Shown here piece after piece: positions 16,073 through 25,341 of a stretch of 42,220 nucleotides of DNA (positions within the stretch are counted from its first letter, which is position 1; every line of letters begins with the position of its first letter). The stretch is from Desulfosarcina sp. GTDB lineage: Bacteria > Desulfobacterota > Desulfobacteria > Desulfobacterales > Desulfosarcinaceae. Position numbers and translations under genes: made by a program. The notes under the pieces are model-generated. The model was not told the origin of the DNA. It made no database searches and worked only from the letters and a program-made list of their open reading frames with translations. Where the stretch lies: assembly GCA_014237405.1 (NCBI GenBank), contig JABZFO010000114.1, forward strand, positions 1-42,220, written 5' to 3'.

Positions 16073-16819
16073 TTAAATCGTTCTTCCCACCTCATTGATG
16101 CTTTTGGATGTGGCTTCGTCAGAGCTTTGGATCACCTTCTGATAGGCTTCAAAGGCCCTGGATGTTTCAATCATCTCGGTCATGGCCTGCACCGGGTTTA
16201 CGTTGGAGGTTTCCAAATAGCCCTGACTCAAGGTGGTGTTTTCCGGTCGCTCCCCCCGAACCGCCGTCTCCGATGCAACAAATCGTCCGTTGCCGACCTT
16301 TTTTAGGGCTTCGCCGTTGGGAAAATCGGCGATCTGCAACCGGCCGACTTCGTCGCCATCCACATACACGCCCCCTTCCCCGTCGATTTCCACGGTTCCC
16401 TCCTCCAAATTAATCTCGCCGCCTTCACCCAACACCGGATAGCCGTCCTGTGTGACCAGCACGCCCTCGGCATCCAGCGTAAAGCTTCCCTGACGGGTAT
16501 ACTGGACACCGTCGGGCGTTTGAACGGAAAATAAGCCGCTACCGTTAATGGCTACATCCAGCCGGTTGCCGGTCTGTCGAATCGCTCCCTGACTGAAATC
16601 AATGATGGTAGAAAAGGGCGGTGCATAGGGTGACCACGTTTCAATCCCTTCAATGGGCGTCTCAAATAACAGGGGCTCAGTCTCTTCTGGGATCTGGAAA
16701 ATGGATTTATCGCCTTTATAGCCGATAGTATTGATGTTGGCCACATTGTTGGAAAGGACTTCCAAACGCAATTGTTGAACCAGGGCACCGGCTGCGGCAA
16801 GGTACATTCCACCACTCAT
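16073..16819 (-). CDS. flgF: Flagellar proximal rod protein FlgF
   Basis: A 248-aa rod protein with the N-terminus MYLAAAGALVQQLRLEVLSN, NVANINTIGYKGDK, the FlgF/G core IDFSQGAIRQTGNRLDVAIN, and C-terminal GYLETSNVNPVQAMTEMIET followed by SRAFEAYQKVIQSSDEA. I chose the ATG at 16819 because AGGAG is 8 bases upstream; the ATG at 16825 would be only 2 bases from it. It is the first gene of flgF-G-A-H-I-J, 54 bases from the sigma54 promoter at 16873-16888. Confidence 0.95.
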   Translation of the reverse strand: MSGGMYLAAAGALVQQLRLEVLSNNVANINTIGYKGDKSIFQIPEETEPLLFETPIEGIETWSPYAPPFSTIIDFSQGAIRQTGNRLDVAINGSGLFSVQTPDGVQYTRQGSFTLDAEGVLVTQDGYPVLGEGGEINLEEGTVEIDGEGGVYVDGDEVGRLQIADFPNGEALKKVGNGRFVASETAVRGERPENTTLSQGYLETSNVNPVQAMTEMIETSRAFEAYQKVIQSSDEATSKSINEVGRTI

Positions 16820-16872
16820 GGGCATGACTCCTGTGGGCTTGCTTTTTGTTTACTCATGTCTGACAGGTTTTC

Positions 16873-16888
16873 TGCAACCTGTGTGCCA
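16873..16888 (-). promoter_or_regulatory. Sigma54 promoter for flgF-G-A-H-I-J
   Basis: On the minus strand the element reads TGGCACACAGGTTGCA, matching the -24/-12 consensus (TGGCACG-N4-TTGCA) at all key positions with correct spacing. The predicted start is near 16861, about 42 bases before the flgF ATG. Confidence 0.88.
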
Positions 16889-16968
16889 CAACAAGGACTT
16901 TCGGATTCACATATATTTTAAGCCGATTACAAGATATGAGCATTCGCAGCCCTTTCTAAAAACAAAAA

Positions 16969-17004
16969 ACCGGTAGGCAACAAATGCCTTACCGGTCTTT
17001 TTTT
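16969..17004. terminator. Bidirectional-type rho-independent terminator
   Basis: ACCGGTAGGCA (16969-16979) pairs with TGCCTTACCGGT (16985-16996) with one bulge and a 5-base loop. It is flanked by an A-run on the left and a T-run (16998-17004) on the right, so it can act on either strand. It ends the minus-strand flhA-flhF-flhG-fliA-orf transcript 33 bases after the stop at 17037 and insulates it from the flgF operon. Confidence 0.9.
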
Positions 17005-17036
17005 CCCATTGTTTGAAAGGATAGACCGTTACGCCG

Positions 17037-17495
17037 TCAGGCGGCATTCAACCGCATGACCATTGAGACCTCTGCCTCGGGCAATTGCAGCTGGCTGGCG
17101 ATCTTCGACACGGTGATCCCGTTGCGGGCCATGGGCAGAATCTGGTCATACGGTAATTGGCGATTGTCCGAAACATGCATCGCTTCGGTCTGAAATGCGT
17201 CAACGGCTTCGATCATCGACGGTTTTCTGACGACCGCGCCCAGTTTTTGTCGTTCCTGCTCGATGGTTCGGGCAAGTTCGGCCAAGACTGAATCGGTTTT
17301 CTGGGTCATGAGGAACAGGAGTGCCCGATGTTCGATATCGTGATCATGGCATGAGGAATTGAATATTGCTCCATTCAACCCGCACGCATGTTCAGGGCTT
17401 TTCCGGCGAATGACCCATCTTATGGTCCAGAATCCGATCAGCAATACGGCAACGGCGACGCCCCAAATTTCATAACTGGCATGCAACATATTCAC
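17037..17495 (-). CDS. Small membrane-anchored protein downstream of fliA (DUF2802/SwrB-like position)
   Basis: The 152-aa product has one N-terminal transmembrane helix (about 9-27, IWGVAVAVLLIGFWTIRWVI). Then comes a basic stretch, a helical middle with SVLAELARTIEQERQKLGAV, and a C-terminal helix-turn-helix-like segment YDQILPMARNGITVSKIASQ and LQLPEAEVSMVMRLNAA. Small single-pass proteins with such a C-terminal segment often follow fliA/sigD (DUF2802 or DUF6115 types; SwrB in Bacillus). The resemblance is in layout and I cannot confirm the family by search. It starts 77 bases after the fliA stop and ends just before the terminator. Confidence 0.7.
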   Translation of the reverse strand: MNMLHASYEIWGVAVAVLLIGFWTIRWVIRRKSPEHACGLNGAIFNSSCHDHDIEHRALLFLMTQKTDSVLAELARTIEQERQKLGAVVRKPSMIEAVDAFQTEAMHVSDNRQLPYDQILPMARNGITVSKIASQLQLPEAEVSMVMRLNAA

Positions 17496-17572
17496 CTCTT
17501 ATTCTTTTCATCGACACGATCACACATGCAAATCGTTGCGTCGATTTGCAATTGACTGGTTGGATCTACAAG

Positions 17573-18331
17573 TCACTCTTCCAGTAATCCTTCCCTGCGC
17601 AGCTTGCTTCTTAAATGAATGATGGCCTGTGCATGGATCTGTGAAACACGGGATTCAGTAATATTCATGACCGTGCCGATCTCCTTCATGGTCAATTCAT
17701 CAGAATAATAAAGGGATACGACAAGTTTTTCCTTTTCCGGCAGCAGGTCGATATTCTTGGCGATGGTGGACTTGATCTCTTTCATGGTGGTCATGGACAG
17801 CGCGTCATCGGCATCACCATTGGCCAGAAGACTGGACATAGTCGCCGTATCGCTTCTCGATGAGTAGCCGATCTCTTCGAAGCTGACGAAAGAGATGCTG
17901 GACATCCGCTTTACCTTGTAAAACTGTTCCAGCTCCATGTTCATCTCTTCGGCTACCTCTTCGTCGGCCACTTCCCGGCCCAGCTTCTGTTCAAGCTTCA
18001 AATAGGCCTTTTCCAGATCCCGGATCTTTTTCCGTGTTGTACGGCCCAGAAAATCGCGTGACCGCAGTTCACTCAGCACGGCCCCTTTGATACGAAACAC
18101 GGCGTAGGTGATAAATTTATTATCCCGGGAGGGGTCGTATCGCTCGATGGCCTGAATCAATCCGATGATTCCCACATTGACCAGGTCATCCACCTCTATG
18201 GAAGCCGGCAGATGAACCGCGATTCGATTCACGATACGCTTCACATAGGGAAGGTATTCGTTGATAATCTGATTTCGCAGTAAATGGCTGTCTTTTCCGA
18301 AGTTTTCTTCCCGCGATTGTGCCAGATCCAT
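17573..18331 (-). CDS. fliA: Flagellar sigma factor FliA (sigma28)
   Basis: 252 aa. Region 2 contains YLPYVKRIVNRIAVHLPASI, VDDLVNVGIIGLIQAIERYD and NKFITYAVFRIKGAVLSELR. Region 3 has RKKIRDLEKAYLKLEQKLGR, and region 4 has LPEKEKLVVSLYYSDELTMK followed by EIGTVMNITESRVSQIHAQA. All match FliA. It directs RNA polymerase to late flagellar promoters; two candidates are in the window (5647-5673 and 11785-11812), and its anti-sigma factor is flgM at 11386. It lies in the flhA operon, 156 bases after the flhG stop, so its transcription is probably sigma54-dependent. Confidence 0.97.
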   Translation of the reverse strand: MDLAQSREENFGKDSHLLRNQIINEYLPYVKRIVNRIAVHLPASIEVDDLVNVGIIGLIQAIERYDPSRDNKFITYAVFRIKGAVLSELRSRDFLGRTTRKKIRDLEKAYLKLEQKLGREVADEEVAEEMNMELEQFYKVKRMSSISFVSFEEIGYSSRSDTATMSSLLANGDADDALSMTTMKEIKSTIAKNIDLLPEKEKLVVSLYYSDELTMKEIGTVMNITESRVSQIHAQAIIHLRSKLRREGLLEE

Positions 18332-18487
18332 GTTTTTACTCCACGTTTAGGAATTCTTCCGTTATGCTTTTGGTCCACACACCTGTCCATGACGGGGAAA
18401 GGTGGATAGCCGCCGGGCCGTTCTGGCCGGTTCCATGATAATAAGTATGCTTTCAAATGGTTGTCGGTCTGTTGCGGTGCGCATGGC

Positions 18488-19375
18488 TCACACGATATCC
18501 TGCCAGATCAGGGGCCGGTTTTCCGATCGGGGAATCATGGGCTTAGATCTGGCGAGTTTATGGGCCAGTTCGGCAAAGTTTCGGCTCGCCTGGGTCATGG
18601 GTGCAATTTCACTGACGACCTTCTGTTTGCGGACCCCGACTTTCACATTGTCGTCCACCAGCACGTTTCCGAAATATTCGATGGACACATCGAGAAAACG
18701 ATTGGCCACCAGACAGAGCTGCCGGCTCACGTCCTCGGCCTCTTTTGCATTTTTTGCCAGATTGACGAGCAGCCGGAAATGCTTCTCCTGGTATTTAACA
18801 GAAAGGATTTTCATCAATGCGTAGGCATCGGTAATGGAGGTCGGCTCAGGGGTGACCACTACCATGATTTCGCTGGCCGCTGCATTGAAATAAAGTACGT
18901 TGGAGGAAATCCCGGCGGCCGTGTCAATCAACACGATGTCATAACCGGACAACAGCTCATTGAGTTTATTGAAGATCTCAAATTTCTGGGAGAATGTCAG
19001 CTTGGTCAGTTCCTGAATCCCTGACGAAGCGGGCAGAATCTTCAAACTCCCCGGTCCGCTGATGATGATTTCCGACAATTTTTTCTTTCCTTCGATCACG
19101 TGAGAAAGATTGTACTGGGGTGTCAGACCCAACAGCACATCCAGGTTCCCGAGACCCAGGTCCGCATCGAAAATGAGTACCCTTTTGCCTGCTTTGCATA
19201 GGGCATAACCCAAGTTGGCGACAATATTGGTTTTGCCCACCCCGCCTTTACCGCTGGTGATGGCGATAACCCTGGCCTGTGGCTGCGGCATTCCACCCTT
19301 TTTCATCATCGAATGCTTCTGTCTTCTTTTCTGGCTCAGGCTGATGATCTGTCCGGTTTTATCAAAATTTGGCAT
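18488..19375 (-). CDS. flhG: Flagellar number regulator FlhG (FleN), MinD-like ATPase
   Basis: A 295-aa ParA/MinD ATPase. The deviant Walker A is VIAITSGKGGVGKTNIVANL, followed by LIFDADLGLGNLDVLLGL and VLIDTAAGIS (switch II/Walker B). The short N-terminal basic segment before residue 35 (SLSQKRRQKHS) precedes the ATPase. FlhG restricts flagellar number, usually by acting with FlhF and on the master activator, which suggests control of the FlrA-like gene at 40498. The ATG at 19375 has a purine-rich GGGGGA upstream; a GTG at 19405 would overlap flhF. Confidence 0.93.
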   Translation of the reverse strand: MPNFDKTGQIISLSQKRRQKHSMMKKGGMPQPQARVIAITSGKGGVGKTNIVANLGYALCKAGKRVLIFDADLGLGNLDVLLGLTPQYNLSHVIEGKKKLSEIIISGPGSLKILPASSGIQELTKLTFSQKFEIFNKLNELLSGYDIVLIDTAAGISSNVLYFNAAASEIMVVVTPEPTSITDAYALMKILSVKYQEKHFRLLVNLAKNAKEAEDVSRQLCLVANRFLDVSIEYFGNVLVDDNVKVGVRKQKVVSEIAPMTQASRNFAELAHKLARSKPMIPRSENRPLIWQDIV

Positions 19376-19394
19376 TATCGTCTGTTCCCCCAGG

Positions 19395-20792
19395 CTATAT
19401 GGCACTCACACGCTGATAACCAAAGGCTTCCGTTACCGGTTTTCTGATCATGCTGATGTCGCAGCATGCCCGGCACGGCTTGAACCCTTCGTTAATGGCT
19501 TGTTCAATGCTGTTAAACGCGGCAATATTCTCCGTGTTGATCCGTTTTACCGACTTGCAGTTCGGATGATGAAACAGTTCGGAATTCCGGTTGGCCACAT
19601 ATTGAATTGAATCGCTGTTATCACCACTTATAATCGAACCGGTTTTTATCTGACCCCGCTTTCTGGAAAAAACGGTCACCGGTCCACCGGTCGGTTCAAT
19701 ATGAGAGGAAAAACCGTCCAGCCTGTCGGCCGTTGTTTCTTTCAGGTGATCGAACAGATCGACCCCGTCACCATAGAAAGATGACGGAAGCCGGATTTTC
19801 TTCAACAGGTTCAAAACGGCGGTATCGCTGATATGCTCATCCATATGAGTGAAAATCAGACGATCCGCACCAAAGGGCGAAAAGGTGTTAACGGTGGCCG
19901 CAAACACGTCGTCCCTGACGGTGGCATTGGCCACCAGATGGGTCTCATCCGGATTGGCTAACCGGAGTAGCGCGCAGATGTCCATCATGGATGGGTCCAT
20001 GCTGGTTATTCCCGGTGTATCGATCAACACCACATCGACGTCCGCCAGATCGTTCAACGCCGATTGCAGCTGCTCGGCGTCGTGGACGATCATAAACGAC
20101 AGGTTCATGATGCGCGCAATACGCTCCAGCATGCCGTTTGCACCGATGCGAAAACGATCAAGGCTGATCAGCCCTGTCCGTTTCTTCTCAACCACCCGGC
20201 AATGCCTGGCCAGTTTGGCCACGGTGGTGCTTTTTCCCACGCCGGGCGGTCCCACCAGTGTAATGACTTTCTGCTTTGCGACATCGCGGTAAAACGGTTG
20301 GGCAACCTGATTGTTGTTCTCCAAGTATCGGATCAGTGCGGCAATTGGCGCCTCGCCGTCGCCACGACAGATCTTTGTCTCCAGTTCAGATTTCACTTCG
20401 TCTGAAATCAACCCCTGTTTCTGTATAGAATCTCTTCCATCAGCCGGTGCGCTGTGATTTTTCGGTGCCGGCGGCTGATGCGAAAATGGCTGGGCTTTCC
20501 GGGTAAATGGCTTAATGGCCTGAGTCGCCGACGAGAGGGAAACACGATCGTTTTCCGACTCGGCATCCAGATGTTTCGACAACAGTCCGGAAAATTCATT
20601 GCTGTTCTTGGCATCATCCACCGGATAATCTGTGGCGGCGGTAATCTCGACACTCCTTTTTCTCAACGCACTGAAAAATCCACCGGGTCGGACTTCTTTT
20701 GCCGACAGAATCACGGCATTGCAGCCAAACTCGCGTTTAACCATGCGAAGGGCTTCTGTCATGTCGGCTGCTTCAAAGCGCTTAATCTGCAT
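19395..20792 (-). CDS. flhF: FlhF SRP-type GTPase with an extra C-terminal Cys/His domain
   Basis: Polar-flagellum placement GTPase. The N-terminal B-type segment starts MQIKRFEAADMTEALRMVKR. After a low-complexity linker (about 60-165) the NG domain (about 170-370) shows Walker A GPPGVGKSTTVAKLA, LISLDRFRIGA and VLIDTPGITSMD. The usual TKLDE is here THMDE. The last part (398-444) is unusual: YVANRNSELFHHPNCKSVKR and FNSIEQAINEGFKPCRACC, with a His/Cys pair (409, 412) and CxxC (440-443). This resembles Ada-type zinc-binding modules found after nucleases and in Ada. FlhF normally lacks it. It may bind metal; its role is unknown. The start overlaps the flhA stop by 11 bases. Confidence 0.9.
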   Translation of the reverse strand: MQIKRFEAADMTEALRMVKREFGCNAVILSAKEVRPGGFFSALRKRSVEITAATDYPVDDAKNSNEFSGLLSKHLDAESENDRVSLSSATQAIKPFTRKAQPFSHQPPAPKNHSAPADGRDSIQKQGLISDEVKSELETKICRGDGEAPIAALIRYLENNNQVAQPFYRDVAKQKVITLVGPPGVGKSTTVAKLARHCRVVEKKRTGLISLDRFRIGANGMLERIARIMNLSFMIVHDAEQLQSALNDLADVDVVLIDTPGITSMDPSMMDICALLRLANPDETHLVANATVRDDVFAATVNTFSPFGADRLIFTHMDEHISDTAVLNLLKKIRLPSSFYGDGVDLFDHLKETTADRLDGFSSHIEPTGGPVTVFSRKRGQIKTGSIISGDNSDSIQYVANRNSELFHHPNCKSVKRINTENIAAFNSIEQAINEGFKPCRACCDISMIRKPVTEAFGYQRVSAI

Positions 20793-22893
20793 CTAAGGCC
20801 TCCACGGTTCCAACGATTTGTATCTTGGCACTGCTGACAATCTCATCATAGGAAAGCACCGCCAGACCGGGAATGAACCGATCAGTCAACTTTTTAAAAT
20901 GGCTTCGGATCTGGGCGGAGCAAACGAGCAGCGGCTGAACTCCCAATGCTTTATAATCCTCCATCTTAACTGTCAGGTCGTCCATGATGGATTGGGCATA
21001 GGCGGGGGCGACGGCCAAAAAAGCCCCCTGATCGGTTTGCTGGAGGGACTCGGCAACTTTTTTCTCAACCCGCTGATCCAGTGTAAGCACATGCAGCTTG
21101 CCATCCTCTGCCTGATAAAAACTGGTAATGGTCCGGGCAAGAGCCTGGCGCACGTGTTCGGTCAGGATCTCCAGTTTTTTGGTGGTGGGGCTCCAGTCCG
21201 CCAGGGTTTCCATGATGGTGAGCAGGTCCCGAACCGGCACCTGTTCCAGTAGAAGATTCTGGATCACCCGGACCACGCCGCCCAGGGAGATGAGATTGGG
21301 GACAAGCTCCTCCACCACCTTGGGATGGCTGGCCTTGAGGGTGTCAAGCAGTTTCTGGACTTCCTGTCGGCCTACCAGTTCGTGGGCATGGCGGCGAATC
21401 ACATCCGAAAGGTGAGTAGTCATAATCGTTGCCAGATCCACTACCGTGTACCCTTTTGCATTGGCATCGTCGCGGGCCGCGGGTTTGATCCAGAAAGCCT
21501 CCAGTCCGTAGGTGGGCTCCCGGGTGGCGATGCCGCTGATCTTTGCATCGGCAGTACCCGAATTCATGGCCAAGAGATGGTTGATCATCAGGTCGCCGCT
21601 GGCCACTTCGATTCCTTTCAACAAAATGGAATAGGTGCCCGGCTTGAGTTTCATGTTGTCCTGGATGTGAATGGACGGCACCACGATGCCGACCTCCTGG
21701 GCAATCTGCCGCCGGATCGATTTGATGCGTTCCAGCAGTTCGCCATCCTGCTCCACATCCACCAGCGGAATCAGGCCATAACCGACCTCAAGGGCCATCA
21801 CATCAATGGGTGGCAACGGTTTGAAGGCTTCCGGCGGCCTCTCTTCCGCCCTTTTCTCCCGTTGCAGGGTGATCTCCCGGGCCTCCTCCATCTTCGCCCG
21901 CTCTGTCTGAAACACGAGGTAGGCAACGAATCCGGCCGTCACGGATAAAATCAAAAAGGGAATGGTCGGCAACCCGGGAACCAGCCCAAAACCGAAAAGG
22001 ATAAATGCAGCGACCACAAAAGCCCGGGGCTGAGCCAGCAACTGGCTTCCGATTTCCAGTCCCAGGCTTTTTTCAGCACCGGCACGGCTCACGACGATAC
22101 CGGCAGCGGTGGAGATAATCAGCGCGGGGATCTGGCTTACCAATCCATCCCCAACGGTGAGCAGCGTATAGGTCTGGGCGGCATCGGCAAAGTTCATGTC
22201 TTTTTGGAATACTCCAATGGCCAGACCGGCCAGGATGTTGACAAAGGTGATGATGATGCCGGCAATGGCATCGCCACGCACAAACTTGTTTGCACCATCC
22301 ATGGCCCCATAGTACTCAGCCTCGCGGCTGATCTGTCGACGGCGCTCCCTGGCCTCGGCTTCATCGATGAGCCCGGCGTTCAGATCGGCATCGATGCTCA
22401 TCTGTTTGCCGGGCATGGCGTCCAGGGTGAAGCGGGCGGCCACTTCGGCGATTCTGCCGGCACCTTTGGTGATCACCATGAAGTTGATGATCACGAGGAT
22501 GACAAATACAATAAATCCGACGATGTAGTTGCCGCCGACCACGAAGCTGCCGAATGCCATGATCACCTTCCCGGCGGCGTGGGTGCCCTCGTTTCCATGA
22601 AGGAGAATGATTCTCGTGGACGCTACGTTCAAGGAGAGTCGGAACAACGTGGCCAGCAACAGCAGCGATGGGAAGGAGGAAAGATCCAGCGGTTTAAGGA
22701 TGTACATGCCCACCAAGAGGATGGTCAGGGAGAAGGTAATATTGAAAGAGAGGAGCAGGTCCAGCAGCATTGCTGGAATGGGAATGACCATGACCATGAG
22801 TATGGCCATGGCGGCAAACCCCATTAAGACATCGGTGTTATTGGTAACAAAGGCGAACCGGTTTAGGTACTGTTTGCGTTCGGCAAGTTCCAT
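20782..22893 (-). CDS. flhA: Flagellar type III export gate protein FlhA
   Basis: Inner-membrane export-gate component. The N-terminal half has about eight transmembrane segments and the FHIPEP signature region PLDLSSFPSLLLLATLFRLS with LNVASTRIIL. The cytoplasmic loop contains ARFTLDAMPGKQMSIDADLN. The C-terminal cytosolic domain (from about 370) has IDVMALEVGYGLIPLVD and LGGVVRVIQNLLLEQVPVRD. At 703 aa it is full length. The frame is open to 22980, but the ATG at 22893 lies 36 bases past the sigma54 start, whereas 22980 would be upstream of that promoter. The Shine-Dalgarno AAGGAG is unusually far (14 bases). Confidence 0.96.
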   Translation of the reverse strand: MELAERKQYLNRFAFVTNNTDVLMGFAAMAILMVMVIPIPAMLLDLLLSFNITFSLTILLVGMYILKPLDLSSFPSLLLLATLFRLSLNVASTRIILLHGNEGTHAAGKVIMAFGSFVVGGNYIVGFIVFVILVIINFMVITKGAGRIAEVAARFTLDAMPGKQMSIDADLNAGLIDEAEARERRRQISREAEYYGAMDGANKFVRGDAIAGIIITFVNILAGLAIGVFQKDMNFADAAQTYTLLTVGDGLVSQIPALIISTAAGIVVSRAGAEKSLGLEIGSQLLAQPRAFVVAAFILFGFGLVPGLPTIPFLILSVTAGFVAYLVFQTERAKMEEAREITLQREKRAEERPPEAFKPLPPIDVMALEVGYGLIPLVDVEQDGELLERIKSIRRQIAQEVGIVVPSIHIQDNMKLKPGTYSILLKGIEVASGDLMINHLLAMNSGTADAKISGIATREPTYGLEAFWIKPAARDDANAKGYTVVDLATIMTTHLSDVIRRHAHELVGRQEVQKLLDTLKASHPKVVEELVPNLISLGGVVRVIQNLLLEQVPVRDLLTIMETLADWSPTTKKLEILTEHVRQALARTITSFYQAEDGKLHVLTLDQRVEKKVAESLQQTDQGAFLAVAPAYAQSIMDDLTVKMEDYKALGVQPLLVCSAQIRSHFKKLTDRFIPGLAVLSYDEIVSSAKIQIVGTVEALDAD

Positions 22894-22940
22894 GATGCGT
22901 ATTGGAGCTCCTTGATTACGAATAAGTTGCAGTTGAAAAT

Positions 22941-22956
22941 AGCATATTCCATGCCT
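22941..22956 (-). promoter_or_regulatory. Sigma54 promoter for flhA-flhF-flhG-fliA
   Basis: The minus strand reads AGGCATGGAATATGCT: GG at -24 and TGCT at -12 with correct spacing, first base off consensus. The predicted start is near 22929. The rest of the 292-base gap to the flhB stop (22957-23185) shows only AT-rich sequence with a T-rich stretch near 23025-23040 and no recognisable gene. Confidence 0.72.
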
Positions 22957-23185
22957 ATCGATACTTTCCACTGAACACAACTACGAACCCGAACCGAATA
23001 GTCTGTTTATATTGATAATTTTATCTTTTTTGTTTTTTTATGGATAGATTCACCATTCAATTTGCAGATAGAAACGTGCATGAGTATCCTTGGAGCGTCA
23101 ATTTATTGTCCCGGGAAGAGGCCCGTGTCGAAAAATGATGGGATCTGACGTCAGCGGGATGGTACAAGCTGCTATTCACACAGGC

Positions 23186-24253
23186 TCAGGCATTGACGAG
23201 ACCTTTGAGTCGATATACGTAGGCGAGGATTTCAGCTATGGCGCGGTATAGGTCTGCTGGTATGAAATCGCCGATCTGGGTTGATTTGAATATGGTTCTG
23301 GCCAACGGTTTGTTCTCCACCACGGGGATGTCATTCTCGATTGCAATGGATCTGATCTTCTGGGCAACGAAACCAGCGCCCTTTGCCACCACTGTGGGTG
23401 CATGCATCCCCTCTTCATATTTCAGAGCTACGGCCAGATGGGTGGGGTTGGTGATGACCACTGTGGCTTCGGGCACCGCTTCCATCATTCGCCGTCTGGC
23501 CATTTCCCGTTGGACGGCGCGAATCCTGGCCTTTATTGACGGATCACCTTCACGTTGCTTGTATTCGTCCTTGACCTCCTGTTTGGTCATTTTCAGGTCC
23601 TGCTGGTGCTGCCATTTGGTGTAGGCAAAATCAAGAACAGCCATGAGAAAAAGAACCATGCATGTATAGAGACACAGCTGGAAAGACAACTGACCGATAA
23701 ACCTCAATATATTGCCAACGCTTAACTGCATGAGGCCGGGGATCTGATCCAGATAGCGATGGATGACGATATAGGCAATCCCACTGATGATGACTAACTT
23801 GATGATGGATTTCGCCAGTTCCACCAATGATCTGAGGGAAACCAATTTCTTGAGCCCACTGATGGGATTCAGCTTGGCCAGATTGGGAGTTAATTTTTCT
23901 CCGGTAATGAGAAATCCGAACTGAGCAACATTGCCGACGACACCCGCAGTCATGACCACGAGCATCAGGGGTATCAACACAACGAGGCAATTGAGAAAAA
24001 CTTCCCAAAACAGGGTATGCATGGTTTCGGACGCCATGCTCAATGTACCGGCGCGTTGATAGATGACGCGCATCATATCTGTGAGCCGTCCGAACATCCA
24101 GGATCCGGCAAAAAAAAGAACACCGACACCACCGGAGAGGATCAAAACGGAAGGAATTTCCCGGCTTTGGGCAACATTGCCCTTTTGGCGGGCATCTGCG
24201 AGTTTCTTCCCGGTCGGCTGTTCGGTTTTGTCCTGACTCTGTTCACCGGCCAT
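23186..24253 (-). CDS. flhB: Flagellar export switch protein FlhB
   Basis: 355 aa, intact. The N-terminus KTEQPTGKKLADARQKGNVA with SREIP is typical. Four transmembrane segments follow (about 35-215). The cytoplasmic domain carries VKDEYKQREGDPSIKARIRA and the autocleavage motif NPTH in VVITNPTHLAVALKYEEGMH, then APTVVAKGAGFVAQKIRSIA. Cleavage at Asn-Pro changes export specificity from hook to filament proteins. It is the last gene of the fliL operon and its start lies 3 bases past the fliR stop. Confidence 0.97.
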   Translation of the reverse strand: MAGEQSQDKTEQPTGKKLADARQKGNVAQSREIPSVLILSGGVGVLFFAGSWMFGRLTDMMRVIYQRAGTLSMASETMHTLFWEVFLNCLVVLIPLMLVVMTAGVVGNVAQFGFLITGEKLTPNLAKLNPISGLKKLVSLRSLVELAKSIIKLVIISGIAYIVIHRYLDQIPGLMQLSVGNILRFIGQLSFQLCLYTCMVLFLMAVLDFAYTKWQHQQDLKMTKQEVKDEYKQREGDPSIKARIRAVQREMARRRMMEAVPEATVVITNPTHLAVALKYEEGMHAPTVVAKGAGFVAQKIRSIAIENDIPVVENKPLARTIFKSTQIGDFIPADLYRAIAEILAYVYRLKGLVNA

Positions 24254-24256
24254 AGG

Positions 24257-25045
24257 TCACCTTACCACCGCCATCATTCGTATCAGATCGTACAGTGTCA
24301 CCTGGTAAGATGAAAACAGATCAATCAAATAAGCAGTCAGATAAGGGGCAACAATGATCATAAAAATAAGGCCGATTAAAATTTTCAAGGGCATGGCAAC
24401 AATAAAGATGTGGATCTGGGGGACGGTCCTGGCTACCAGACCGAGACCGACGCTGACTAAAAGCATTACGGCAATCAACGGTGCCCCCACTTTAATTGCG
24501 ACGATAAACATGTTGGCAGCAAGTTTCATCATCATCCCGACCAGTTGTGGACTGATATGCATGGACAGGGGCGGAAGGATTTTATAGCTGTCCACCAGGG
24601 CCGAAAAGAACATATGGTGGGCGTTGACGGCCAGAAATACCAGCATTGCCGTCAAATTGTAGAACTGCGCCAGGATCGGGATTTGAACGCTGGTGATCGG
24701 GTCTACCACATTGGCCACGGCAAACCCCATCTGAAAACCGGCGATCTGCCCGGCCAGTTGAATACCGGTGAACAGCAGTTTCACGGAAAGCCCGATGGTC
24801 ACGCCGATGGCGATTTCAGAAAAAATGCCGACGACAAAAGCCATGAGGCTCAGACCCTGTATGGTGACCACCGCATCCACCACCGGCAGCAGCAGAATGC
24901 TTACGGCAAAGGCAAGGCCGGCCTTAAAAACGACCGGAATGGTGGCGGTATCCAGAACAGGTGCACTGAAAATGATGGCGGCAACCCTGAGAAAAATCAG
25001 TAGCACCCCGTATAATGCGTCAAGGGGGATATTAAGCGTCGCCAT
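24257..25045 (-). CDS. fliR: Flagellar export gate protein FliR
   Basis: A 262-aa hydrophobic protein with about six membrane segments and family features FLRVAAIIFSAPVLDTATIP, GIQLAGQIAGFQMGFAVANV and LAVNAHHMFFSALVDSYKIL. FliR stacks with FliP and FliQ to form the export pore. It sits between fliQ and flhB, with 12 and 3 bases of spacing respectively. Confidence 0.96.
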   Translation of the reverse strand: MATLNIPLDALYGVLLIFLRVAAIIFSAPVLDTATIPVVFKAGLAFAVSILLLPVVDAVVTIQGLSLMAFVVGIFSEIAIGVTIGLSVKLLFTGIQLAGQIAGFQMGFAVANVVDPITSVQIPILAQFYNLTAMLVFLAVNAHHMFFSALVDSYKILPPLSMHISPQLVGMMMKLAANMFIVAIKVGAPLIAVMLLVSVGLGLVARTVPQIHIFIVAMPLKILIGLIFMIIVAPYLTAYLIDLFSSYQVTLYDLIRMMAVVR

Positions 25046-25057
25046 ACCATCTATCCA

Positions 25058-25327
25058 TCATCGAATGTAGGTAGGCAGGTTGATGAACAAGTTCTGGGTA
25101 AACCCGATAATGATTTTCAGCATCCAGGGGAAAAAAAACAGCAGTGCCAGCGCCACACCTAACATTTTGGGTACGAATACCAGGGTCATTTCATTGATCT
25201 GGGTGGCGGCCTGGAACATACTGACCAGCACGCCGGTGATAAGGCCCACCACAAGCATGGGTGCGGCAAGAAGGATAGCCGTTTTGATGGCCTGCAGAAA
25301 AAAACCGGTGACAAATTCAGGGGTCAT
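25058..25327 (-). CDS. fliQ: Flagellar export gate protein FliQ
   Basis: 89 aa with two membrane helices: AIKTAILLAAPMLVVGLITG, VLVSMFQAATQINEMTLVFV and ALALLFFFPWMLKIIIGFTQ. This is the normal FliQ length and pattern, including the QAATQINEMTL motif. The ATG at 25327 is preceded by AAGGAGTG. Confidence 0.96.
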   Translation of the reverse strand: MTPEFVTGFFLQAIKTAILLAAPMLVVGLITGVLVSMFQAATQINEMTLVFVPKMLGVALALLFFFPWMLKIIIGFTQNLFINLPTYIR

Positions 25328-25341
25328 GAAAAAACACTCCT

